Shown in pieces: positions 51,987-61,389 of a stretch of DNA of 64,000 nucleotides. Under the pieces are notes generated by a model, which made no database searches, was not told where the DNA came from, and saw only the letters and a list, made by a program, of their open reading frames with translations. Both the position numbers and the translations under genes were made by a program. The stretch spans positions 248,001-312,000 of the forward strand of contig NZ_CAMGZB010000001.1 of NCBI RefSeq assembly GCF_946151075.1, given 5' to 3'. The stretch is from Neobacillus sp. Marseille-Q6967 (GTDB taxonomy: Bacteria; Bacillota; Bacilli; Bacillales; Cytobacillaceae). Within the stretch, counting starts at the first letter, position 1. The number at the start of each line of letters is the position of its first letter.

Positions 51987-53255
51987 TTACTTCGTTGAAG
52001 CAATATTTGCTTTAATTTGTTCTACTGCAGAGTCAAGTGCTGCCTTTGGCTCTGATTTTCCAGTAACAACCGTTTGAAGAGATTTCGCCATTGGATCCCA
52101 AACTTGACCCATTTCAGGAATGTTTGGCATTGGAACAGCATATTGAGATTGCTCTGCAACTGCTTTAGCCCCTTCGTTGTCCTTAATAGCTGGATCATCT
52201 AGTAACGCAACGTTTGTTGGAACTTCAGCTGTTTGTTCGAAACGATATTTAGAGTTTTCATCATTTGTAATAAATTCTAAGAATTTAGTTGCATATTCTT
52301 GGTTTTCAGAAAAAGCAGACACATGGTAACCTTTAACACCCATGAATGTCTTTACATGTTCACCGTTTGGCAATGTTGGAAGTACAGCCATACCAATGTT
52401 AATGCCTGCATCTTTATAAGGTTGGAATGCCCAAGGACCATTCATAACAGCCGCAACTTTACCTTCTTGGAAAAGACCATCTAATGCAGATCCGCCATTT
52501 TCACCAATAATACCAGCAGGGAATAAACCTTCTGTGTACCATTTTTGAATATATTGAGTACCTTCAACCGCTCCTTCGTTATTTAGGCCGATATCTTCAG
52601 CATCAAGTGCACCGCCGTTGTTTTTAAATACATAACCGCCCATACCGCCAATGATACCGTGAGCAAAATAGAAGTTATCCCAAAGAGCTAAGAAACCATA
52701 GTTTTCGCCTTTTGTAAAATCTTTAGAGAATGCATAAAGATCATCCATTGTTTTTGGAGCTTCCGTCATTAAATCTTTATTATAAATTAGGATAGGTGTT
52801 TCTGAAGACTTTGGAAGCCCGTATAATTTACCGTCATATGTTTGTGCATCGATAGAAGATTCAGAGAATCGATCGGTAACCTCTTTATCTACTGAAAGTT
52901 CTGCAATCAGGCCTTCTGTCGCAACTTGTCCGATTTGGTCATGTGGCAATGTAACGATATCCGGGCCGGTTCCTGCAGGTCCGTCTAGACGTAATTGGTC
53001 ACGCATTTTTGTAGCCATTTCTACTTCTTTAACTTCAATTTTAATTCCATGTTCTTTTTCAAAATCAGCAGCCACTTTTTCCAGCCAGCCGGATTTGTCT
53101 TTATCTTCCCAAACAACAAGCTTTTCTGGCTTTGCTGTTTCTTCTGTTTTACCTGCGTCTGTCGTACCAGTAGTCTCTTCTCTCTTCGGACCACAGGCAG
53201 AAAGTACACCTAAAATTAAAACTACCAACATAAACATAGATAGTGCTTTTCTCAT
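51987..53255 (-). CDS. mdxE: Maltodextrin-binding lipoprotein MdxE
   Basis: 422 aa from ATG 53255 (AGGAGGGG upstream; the frame opens at 53297). Signal peptide with lipobox LGVLSAC (Cys about residue 21), then a MalE-type solute-binding domain: KLVVWEDKDKSGWLEKVAADFEKEHGI, PDIVTLPHDQIG, YNKDLM, and GPWAFQPYKDAGINIG. It captures maltodextrins outside the membrane for MdxFG. First gene of the leftward operon. Confidence 0.93.
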   Translation of the reverse strand: MRKALSMFMLVVLILGVLSACGPKREETTGTTDAGKTEETAKPEKLVVWEDKDKSGWLEKVAADFEKEHGIKIEVKEVEMATKMRDQLRLDGPAGTGPDIVTLPHDQIGQVATEGLIAELSVDKEVTDRFSESSIDAQTYDGKLYGLPKSSETPILIYNKDLMTEAPKTMDDLYAFSKDFTKGENYGFLALWDNFYFAHGIIGGMGGYVFKNNGGALDAEDIGLNNEGAVEGTQYIQKWYTEGLFPAGIIGENGGSALDGLFQEGKVAAVMNGPWAFQPYKDAGINIGMAVLPTLPNGEHVKTFMGVKGYHVSAFSENQEYATKFLEFITNDENSKYRFEQTAEVPTNVALLDDPAIKDNEGAKAVAEQSQYAVPMPNIPEMGQVWDPMAKSLQTVVTGKSEPKAALDSAVEQIKANIASTK

Positions 53256-53321
53256 TTTTTCCCCTCCTGAAAAATAGGAATGATTTGTATTGTTCAAACC
53301 GGCTTTAAACGCAAACCTTTT

Positions 53322-53354
53322 TACAAACGCTTACATTTAGGAAAACGGTTGCAC
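53322..53354 (-). promoter_or_regulatory. Two CcpA/LacI-type sites upstream of mdxE
   Basis: Coding-strand TGTAAGCGTTTGTA (53322-53335) and TGCAACCGTTTTCC (53341-53354 region) are each about two mismatches from the cre consensus and equally possible sites for the local LacI-family regulator. They lie just downstream of the -10. Confidence 0.55.
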
Positions 53355-53365
53355 AACTTATCTTT

Positions 53366-53394
53366 ATCATAAGGCCCATTTTTGAAATTGACAA
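53366..53394 (-). promoter_or_regulatory. Promoter of the mdxEFG operon
   Basis: Coding-strand TTGTCA (53389-53394), a 17-nt spacer, and TATGAT (53366-53371), about 110 nt before mdxE. The regulatory sites at 53322-53354 are downstream. Confidence 0.7.
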
Positions 53395-53517
53395 CTACTT
53401 TTTTATAAAAATATTAAATTGCCATACTTTTCATGAATTTCAATCTAAGTATTTTTTTTACATATTTTTGTACTATTGACATAGAATTATAGGTAAAATA
53501 AGCTTGAACTATCATAA

Positions 53518-55281
<1,764 letters not shown>

Positions 55282-55298
55282 AAAACAACTGAACTTAA

Positions 55299-55328
55299 GG
55301 GATTCAGCACGCTGAATCCCCTCTTTTT
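55299..55328 (+). terminator. Terminator of the GH13 amylase gene
   Basis: GGGATTCAGC / GCTGAATCCC with a 2-nt gap, followed by a T-run. Confidence 0.85.
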
Positions 55329-55351
55329 AGTTAAAAAAACAAAATGATAGA

Positions 55352-56542
55352 TTAACCATTAAATTTTTGCACGATACTTATTTTCTTTTTCTTTCCTAAC
55401 AGGTAAATACAGCATACAAGGGTGCAGCCAAGGAATCCTAACATACAAAAAAAACCATAAACAGCTGCGATATTGTATTTCTCTAAAATAAAACCGCCTA
55501 CAAAGATACAAAACCAGCTTCCTAAGCCAGCACCAACTGTTGTATACAAAGATATGGCGGTGATCCTGACTTTAGGAGGAACAATATCAGTAACATATTG
55601 CAATGCGGCAGGAATCCCCAACCCATTTGCCAATCCTTGTGCAATTGTTGAAAAATAAACGAAAAAAAGCGGCGGTTCAAAATAGTAAAAAGTCCAACGC
55701 AACAGCGCTATAAAGGACGAAATCAATAGTATTTTCAATACACCCACTCTTCGAATCCACCCATTGGCAAATTTCATAATGGGAGCTTCACTGCCTGCAG
55801 CGATTAAAAAGGCGATCCCCACACCTGCGAGTGTCCCCCCTATATTCGTTATAAAAAGCCCAAAATATGAATTATTAGAAAAAACAGGTCCATATATCAA
55901 AAATGTTGCCAGTAAAAACAACGTAAACTTTGGTATTTTTACAAGTTCAGAGATGCCTTCTTTCAAGTTTACTTTTGCTGTTTCTCCTTCTTTTGGGAAC
56001 TGAAAGGTCAGGAGGGCAGCGATTAATAAAATGGTAGAATATATGTAAAAGATGATGGTAAGTCCAAAGTTTTCCGAAACTCTTCCTACGATAAAAACAG
56101 ATACGGCAAATCCAACTGAACCCCACAAGCGGATAAAACCATAATCATACTTTACTTTTTGAACATAGCTTAACGTAATACTATCTGTTAACGGAATCAT
56201 TGAGCTTTGGAAAAATGATAAAAGGCCGATTCCTACTAATAATGCAGCATAATGGTCGATTAAATTCAGTAAGTAGCCAACTGTCACAGCACACAGAATG
56301 GTAAGAAATAATATTAACTGCGGTTTTTTTGTATAATCAGCCAAGATTCCCCAAAATGGCTGGGCAAAAATCATGACCACAGGCGGGATGGAGATAATAA
56401 AACCTAATTGAGAACCAGATAAACCAAGTTCTGTTAAATAGACAGTCAGGAACGGATATAGGGCACCAAATCCAAAATATTGCAGAAAGTAATATAACAC
56501 AAACATTGTTGTTATATAGGTTTGACTTCTATTCAATTGCAT
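55352..56542 (-). CDS. MFS transporter (PPP/LacY-like type)
   Basis: A 396-aa, 12-helix major facilitator. It begins RSQTYITTMFVLYYFLQYFGFGALYPFLTVYLTELGLSGSQLG and has FAQPFWGILADYTKKPQ between helices 2 and 3, the MFS loop. It resembles YwbF-like sugar/phenylpropionate-type permeases. Located between the maltodextrin amylase and the orphan EIIC gene, so a sugar or oligosaccharide substrate is plausible. RBS AGAGTGAG; ATG 56542. Confidence 0.85.
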   Translation of the reverse strand: MQLNRSQTYITTMFVLYYFLQYFGFGALYPFLTVYLTELGLSGSQLGFIISIPPVVMIFAQPFWGILADYTKKPQLILFLTILCAVTVGYLLNLIDHYAALLVGIGLLSFFQSSMIPLTDSITLSYVQKVKYDYGFIRLWGSVGFAVSVFIVGRVSENFGLTIIFYIYSTILLIAALLTFQFPKEGETAKVNLKEGISELVKIPKFTLFLLATFLIYGPVFSNNSYFGLFITNIGGTLAGVGIAFLIAAGSEAPIMKFANGWIRRVGVLKILLISSFIALLRWTFYYFEPPLFFVYFSTIAQGLANGLGIPAALQYVTDIVPPKVRITAISLYTTVGAGLGSWFCIFVGGFILEKYNIAAVYGFFCMLGFLGCTLVCCIYLLGKKKKISIVQKFNG

Positions 56543-56607
56543 AAAGATCTCACTCTTTTCTTTTTATACATTCCGAAAGAAGTTTGTATAAAAAACGTTT
56601 AGAAAAA

Positions 56608-56642
56608 GGAAAAATCCTTTTGACTAGCAAAAAGATTTTTCC
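56608..56642 (-). terminator. Terminator of the orphan EIIC gene
   Basis: GGAAAAATC / GATTTTTCC followed by a minus-strand T-run, 26 nt after the EIIC stop. Confidence 0.8.
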
Positions 56643-56668
56643 GGTGTTATTTCTTTTACCTCTTAGAC

Positions 56669-57991
56669 TTAAATGTTTGCTGCTTTTTTGATATCAGAAC
56701 CAGTTGTTTCCGTTCCTCTTTCTTCTGCTAACTTTTGCTTGTCCCATATTCTAAAGAACGGATAGTAAATGGCAAATGCGATGGCGATATTTACCACTTG
56801 AATCGCTGCGCCTGTCCAGTGTCCGGTAACTAAGAAACCGCTTAATATAGGTGGAGTAGTCCAAGGAGGAACAATACCATTTACTTGAGCGACTAATCCC
56901 AAATCAGTTGCAAGATATGTAACAATTCCAACAGAGACAGGAGCTAAAATGAAGGGCGCCATCATTATTGGGTTCATTACAATTGGCGTTCCGAATGTAA
57001 TTGGTTCGTTGATATTAAAGATTCCGGGCCCAATACTAAGGCGGCCAAGTTGTTTCATTTGCTGACTCTTTGCAAGCCATACCATCATAAATACAAGAGG
57101 CAGTGTGGCGCCAGATCCGCCGATTAAGATTAAATCGTTAAATTGATCCGTATAAATATGTGGCATATCCTTTCCTGCTGCCGCTGCATCTACGTTTTCT
57201 TGTGCCATGATCAACCACACAGGGTTCATAACCGAACCTACAATGGCTGCACCGTGTAATCCTGTTGTCCACAATAAGTGAATTAAAAGAGTAACAATGA
57301 TCATACCAATTAAACTTGTACCAACTTGCTTAAGAGGGTCCTCTAAAAGAATTTGCATAATATTGTGTACGCTTCCAAAACTTCCAACGTTTTCAACAAG
57401 TAAACGGATTCCCCAAGCCGCCATTACTGCAAAGAAACCAGGAACTAATGCAGCGAAAGAACGGCCAACTGCTGGTGGAACTCCGTCTGGTAATTTAATA
57501 ACAATACCTTTTTGAACAATCAAACGATAAATTTCAACGGCAACAATTGCTATGATCATTCCAACGAATAAACCATTACTTTTAAAGAAAACAGTTGGGT
57601 AAGCCGCTACTGTTGTTTCTCCGACTGTAAACATTGTAAACGGTGTTACAATAAAGTATGAAGCAAGTGCAATGGTACCTCCAGCGAGCGCATCCACTTT
57701 ATAACTCTCTGCCAGTCGATAACCAACACCAAATGTCGCTATAAGCCCCATTAATTCAAAGGTGCCACGAAACGGATATAAAAGACTGTCTTTTAATTTA
57801 GGATGAGCCGTTAAGTAATCCAACCAAGCTTGAACCGGAAAGTTTGCAATGATTAAAAACAACGAACCGATAATAATGAGCGGCATTGCAAGGATGATAC
57901 CGTCACGCAATGCTCCTAGATGACGTTGTGCGGCAAGTTTACCCGCAAAAGGCATTACCTTTGTTTCTAGAAATTGATTAAAATTACTCAT
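56669..57991 (-). CDS. Orphan PTS cellobiose-type EIIC permease
   Basis: A 440-aa lactose/cellobiose-family EIIC, clearly paralogous to the one at 4029 (MSNFNQFLETKVMPFAGKLAAQRHLGALRDGI start; GIFNINEPITFGTPIVMNPI near residue 330). No EIIA or EIIB lies beside it, so it would have to borrow these from another system. It is divergent from an RpiR-type regulator and faces the MFS gene. A cre-like box identical to that of the GntR gene lies upstream (58031-58044). RBS AGGAGGAG. Confidence 0.9.
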   Translation of the reverse strand: MSNFNQFLETKVMPFAGKLAAQRHLGALRDGIILAMPLIIIGSLFLIIANFPVQAWLDYLTAHPKLKDSLLYPFRGTFELMGLIATFGVGYRLAESYKVDALAGGTIALASYFIVTPFTMFTVGETTVAAYPTVFFKSNGLFVGMIIAIVAVEIYRLIVQKGIVIKLPDGVPPAVGRSFAALVPGFFAVMAAWGIRLLVENVGSFGSVHNIMQILLEDPLKQVGTSLIGMIIVTLLIHLLWTTGLHGAAIVGSVMNPVWLIMAQENVDAAAAGKDMPHIYTDQFNDLILIGGSGATLPLVFMMVWLAKSQQMKQLGRLSIGPGIFNINEPITFGTPIVMNPIMMAPFILAPVSVGIVTYLATDLGLVAQVNGIVPPWTTPPILSGFLVTGHWTGAAIQVVNIAIAFAIYYPFFRIWDKQKLAEERGTETTGSDIKKAANI

Positions 57992-58496
57992 ATTTCTATT
58001 TCTCCTCCTAGTTGTTCCCTTATTAGTTTATAAAAGCGCTTACAATTATATCAACACCATTAATAATCTCTATTCAGTTCCGGTATGTAACTGGAACTGC
58101 CGCCTATTGTGACAATGTAATTCCATTACTCACTATCCATACCTCCAAAGATTTTTTATAGTTTACTAGCTTTAACTAGTAGAGAACACCTTTACTGTCT
58201 TGTTGTAATGACATAAAATAGTAGTTAAATGTAAGAATATTGAGAAAAGAACCATTCCGAAAATTCAATCTATTTTAGATAGATTCTGTCTTAAAACTAG
58301 TTTTTGGTTTCAACTAGACCTTATAACGTTATTGTAAACGCATTCATTATGTCAGGTAAATACTTTGCAAGTGTCTCGTTATTTGTTCCAAAAGATGTGT
58401 TTTGTTCCCGATTTGGAACACTGTGTTTTTACAAAGTCTATTACTCTCTTTATTAAATCTGAGTAAGTGAAAAAACTTGTTATGGAGGAATTGAAT
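57992..58496. promoter_or_regulatory. Divergent control region between orphan EIIC and the RpiR regulator
   Basis: 505 bp without a gene. From left to right: EIIC RBS; cre-like TGTAAGCGCTTTTA on the minus strand (58031-58044) next to TATAAT (58045-58050, minus strand); inverted repeats ACTAG/CTAGT (58165-58180), TCTAT/ATAGA (58269-58283) and AACTAG/CAACTAG (58295-58317); a cre-like box TGTAAACGCATTCA (58333-58346) on the plus strand; and TGTTCCAAA / TTTGGAACA (58384-58392 and 58412-58420) before the regulator gene. The last pair is the best candidate regulator operator. Confidence 0.5.
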
Positions 58497-59243
58497 ATGT
58501 TTACGAATGATGTTATTGCAACTTTTAATGACCTAGAAGTATCGCTGTATAATTATATACTCTCAAATAGCGATAAAGTTATTTATATGCGCATTCGTGA
58601 CTTAGCGAATGAATCTCATGTCTCTACAACAAGCATTTTACGTTTTTGTAAAAAATTAAATTGTGAAGGGTTTTCCGAATTTAAAGTAAAGCTAAAGCTT
58701 TATTTAGAAGAAAATCCAATTGAAAATATTAAAACCTCACAACACTCATTATCAGAATTTATTGAGCGGGCTTCGAATGCCAATTTTCAATCTAATATTG
58801 TTGAAGCGGCCAGGATAGTTGCTGAATCAAAAAATGTCCTTTTTGTTGGCATTGGAAGTTCTGGTATATTGGCCGAGTTTGGGGCGAGGTATTTTTCGAG
58901 TATGGGTAAATTCTCCTTATTTATAAAAGATCCGCACTTTCCAATTGAAACCGATTATTTACATAACAGCACCGCAATATTATTGTCTGTATCAGGGGAA
59001 ACTCTATCAACCATTAATCATATGAAAAAACTTAAACAGGAAGGCAGTAAAATTATCAGTATTACCAATAATAAATTGAACACAATCGCTAAAATATCAG
59101 ATATTAACATCCCTTACTTTGTATCAGAGGAACGAATGAAGTCCTCTAATATAACAACTTCATTACCAGTTGTATACATTGTGGAGTCGTTAGCACGGGA
59201 AGTATACAATCTTTCCAAAAATAAGCATGATAGTTCTATCTAA
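58497..59243 (+). CDS. MurR/RpiR-family regulator
   Basis: About 248 aa from ATG 58497 (GGAGG 8 nt upstream; the frame opens at 58467). The N-terminal HTH_6 domain (TFNDLEVSLYNYILSNSD, DLANESHVSTTSILRFCKKLNCEGFSEFK) and the C-terminal SIS domain (FVGIGSSGILAEFGARYFSSMG, LLSVSGETLSTINHMKKLKQEG, ISITNNKLN) are complete. SIS domains bind sugar phosphates, which fits control of the divergent PTS gene. Activator or repressor cannot be told. Confidence 0.92.
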   Translation: MFTNDVIATFNDLEVSLYNYILSNSDKVIYMRIRDLANESHVSTTSILRFCKKLNCEGFSEFKVKLKLYLEENPIENIKTSQHSLSEFIERASNANFQSNIVEAARIVAESKNVLFVGIGSSGILAEFGARYFSSMGKFSLFIKDPHFPIETDYLHNSTAILLSVSGETLSTINHMKKLKQEGSKIISITNNKLNTIAKISDINIPYFVSEERMKSSNITTSLPVVYIVESLAREVYNLSKNKHDSSI

Positions 59244-59273
59244 AATTCCATATCTAAATAAAGAAGGTATCCT

Positions 59274-60107
59274 ATGAAACATAAATTAATTTTGGTAGAG
59301 GGACTTCCGGGGGCTGGAAAAACAACCATATCCAGTCTGATTGATCGGCTTCTGAAGGAAATGAACATAGCATCCAAATTATATCAGGAAGGCGACTTAA
59401 ACCATCCCGCTGATTTTGAAAGCGTCAGCTGTGTGGGGGAAGAGGTGTACTTTCAACTAAAGCAAAAATATTCCGGCTATTTGGATGAGAGAATGATTTT
59501 GCAAGAGGAACAACACTATTTGATCTCTTATGGAAAATTAAAACAAAAGTACCATCTGGATTTTCCTAACACCCTCTTTGAATGCTTGTCAGCAAAGGAC
59601 ATTTATGAATTGCCGTTTGTTGAAAATCAAAAGTGGATCCGCCAAAACTGGCAAAGGTTTAGTGAAGACGCTCTGGGGAATTCGCTCACCAATGTATTTG
59701 AGTGCTGTTTTATTCAGAATCCAGTTACAGTGGGAATGATTAAGTATGGGGTTTCGGATGAATCTGTGATCGCTTATGTTGAAGAGCTGGCTGAAATAGT
59801 TGCTGGTCTCAATCCCCTTCTCATCTATATTAACCAGGACGATATTGAAGCGACTTTTTCAAAAGCAGTTCAGGAACGGCCGAAGGAATGGTCACAAGGT
59901 TTTATGGGATATTATACGAATCAAGGCTATGGGAAAAATCATTCACTAGAAGGATTTAGCGGCACCGTTGAAGTACTAAAAGCGAGACGTCTGCTGGAGG
60001 AAAGAATCTTCAACCGTTTACAAATAAAAAAAGTGGTCATTAACAACAGCCGCTATCAGATAGACGAGGTTTGTACACAGTTAAAAAGGATTCTCTTATC
60101 AAGCTGA
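59274..60107 (+). CDS. P-loop kinase-like protein
   Basis: 277 aa with a Walker A loop GLPGAGKTT (residues 9-17) after the first strand LILVEG, and a downstream YINQDD strand. It looks like a small-molecule or nucleoside kinase of the P-loop kinase clan, but family and substrate are not recognised. Cytosolic. The RBS is weak (AGAAGG). It lies 30 nt after the RpiR regulator gene and could be cotranscribed, ending at a strong terminator. Confidence 0.72.
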   Translation: MKHKLILVEGLPGAGKTTISSLIDRLLKEMNIASKLYQEGDLNHPADFESVSCVGEEVYFQLKQKYSGYLDERMILQEEQHYLISYGKLKQKYHLDFPNTLFECLSAKDIYELPFVENQKWIRQNWQRFSEDALGNSLTNVFECCFIQNPVTVGMIKYGVSDESVIAYVEELAEIVAGLNPLLIYINQDDIEATFSKAVQERPKEWSQGFMGYYTNQGYGKNHSLEGFSGTVEVLKARRLLEERIFNRLQIKKVVINNSRYQIDEVCTQLKRILLSS

Positions 60108-60162
60108 AATCCCCATTTTGTTAATATCTGAGTGAAAATTGTTAATAAAGTCTCTTAAACGA

Positions 60163-60205
60163 AAAAAGAAGGAATCAAAGTTATCCACAATGATTCCTTC
60201 TTTTT
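60163..60205 (+). terminator. Terminator of the P-loop kinase gene
   Basis: AAAAAGAAGGAATCA / TGATTCCTTCTTTTT, a 15-bp stem closing in a T-run. Confidence 0.9.
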
Positions 60206-60240
60206 GATTTTCTTTTATCTTGGCTTTGCTTATAATTACC

Positions 60241-60371
60241 TGTTGATTTCCGCTTCAGGCGCTTCGCTTTCCACGGGCGATACGGTGAGCCTCCTCGGCG
60301 CTTAAGCGCCTGCGGGGTCTCACCTGCCCCGTACTCCCGCAGGAGTCTCGCGCCTTCCGCTCCAATCAACA
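60241..60371. repeat. 131-bp GC-rich structured element with terminal inverted repeats
   Basis: Ends are TGTTGATT and AATCAACA (perfect 8-bp inverted repeats). Inside, GGCGCTTAAGCGCC (60297-60310) is a perfect palindrome, and further complementary arms such as CCGC...GCGG and GCGCC pairs allow a long folded structure. It is GC-rich unlike its surroundings. Similar GC-rich 'CGCTTCGCTTTCCGCGGGC' type elements are widely dispersed between genes in Bacillaceae (from memory, unverified here). It lies between the kinase terminator and the glycerophosphodiesterase 3' end. Confidence 0.75.
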
Positions 60372-60394
60372 TAGTATGAAATCAACAATTGCTA

Positions 60395-61216
60395 TTATCT
60401 TGGGTCCACATAGTCCGGATAATCGGTAATGATGCCATCTACGTTCATTTGTAGAAGGAAATCGGCAGTTTCCTGGCTCCGAACGGTCCAGGATTGGATT
60501 TTCATTCCAAGGTTGTGTACCCGGTTCACTAAATCTTCCGATACAATTCCATAACTAGGGTTAAAGTAATCGGCATAGCCAGCAAATTCGTGCAATGCTG
60601 TAACGGTAGTATGTGCCCGGCTCGAGGTTAGGACACCAATCGGCACTTTTGGAAGCAGGTTATTGGTTATTTTCATTGATTCAAAGTTAAAAGATTGAAT
60701 GATGATTTTTTCATTTTGAGGTTTGTCGAGATTCCTCTCCATTAACTCTTGAGCTACTTGTGCTTCAATTCCAGGATATAGTTCGGGTGCTTTTAATTCT
60801 ATTAATATACCAGTTTTTCCATGGTATCGATCAAGAATTTCATCAAAGGTAGGGATTTTTTCTCCCTTAAACTGTTCCCCTTTCCAGCTCCCTGCATCAA
60901 GACTTCTAATTTGTTCGAAAGTTAGGTTTCCTACTTTTCCAGTTCCATCTGTTGTTCGATCGACGGTGGTATCATGGATGATGACCAATTCTCCATCTTT
61001 ACTTCTCTGCACATCAATTTCAATGTAATCGGCTTTCATTTCAACTGCTTTATCAAACGCAGCAATCGTGTTTTCTGGTGCATAGCCTGATGCCCCGCGG
61101 TGGGCGACGTTCTCCACTTGACGTAACTCCCCGGTTGTTTCGGCCGCAAATGCTTGCTGAAACGGGCTGAACAATAAGCCAGCCGTTAGTCCTATCCCCA
61201 ATAAAGATGTTTTCAT
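60395..61216 (-). CDS. Secreted glycerophosphodiester phosphodiesterase
   Basis: About 273 aa from the preferred ATG 61216 (GAGGAG just upstream; a second ATG is at 61228). Sec signal peptide (MKTSLLGIGLTAGLLFSPFQQAFAA). GDPD core: AHRGASGYAPENTIAAF with catalytic His, EIDVQRSKDGELVIIHDTTVDRTTDGTG (second His), and IEL(K)A with Glu. It releases sn-glycerol-3-phosphate from deacylated lipids or teichoic acid outside the cell. GlpQ-like. Single gene. Confidence 0.92.
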   Translation of the reverse strand: MKTSLLGIGLTAGLLFSPFQQAFAAETTGELRQVENVAHRGASGYAPENTIAAFDKAVEMKADYIEIDVQRSKDGELVIIHDTTVDRTTDGTGKVGNLTFEQIRSLDAGSWKGEQFKGEKIPTFDEILDRYHGKTGILIELKAPELYPGIEAQVAQELMERNLDKPQNEKIIIQSFNFESMKITNNLLPKVPIGVLTSSRAHTTVTALHEFAGYADYFNPSYGIVSEDLVNRVHNLGMKIQSWTVRSQETADFLLQMNVDGIITDYPDYVDPR

Positions 61217-61362
61217 CAATCTCCTCATCTCCCCATTCTCTTTATGTAATACACTAAGAATTTTAGGGGAAGAATGTTTAGCAACTATGTGATTTCCATT
61301 GAGACTTTATTAAGAGAAAGTAAAGATTAATAGGTAAATAATCTTACACTTATTTACAAAAT

Positions 61363-61389
61363 AAAAAGGAGCTAGATAGCCCCTTTTTT
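61363..61389 (-). terminator. Terminator of the second alpha-glucosidase gene
   Basis: AAAAAGG / CCTTTTT arms with inner AGCT/AGC pairing and a minus-strand T-run, overlapping the stop codon. Confidence 0.75.

Noticed and set aside
60181..60372. 63-aa open frame on the minus strand
   Set aside because: It lies wholly within a terminator and the structured 131-bp repeat and has a composition typical of GC-rich repeat shadows.
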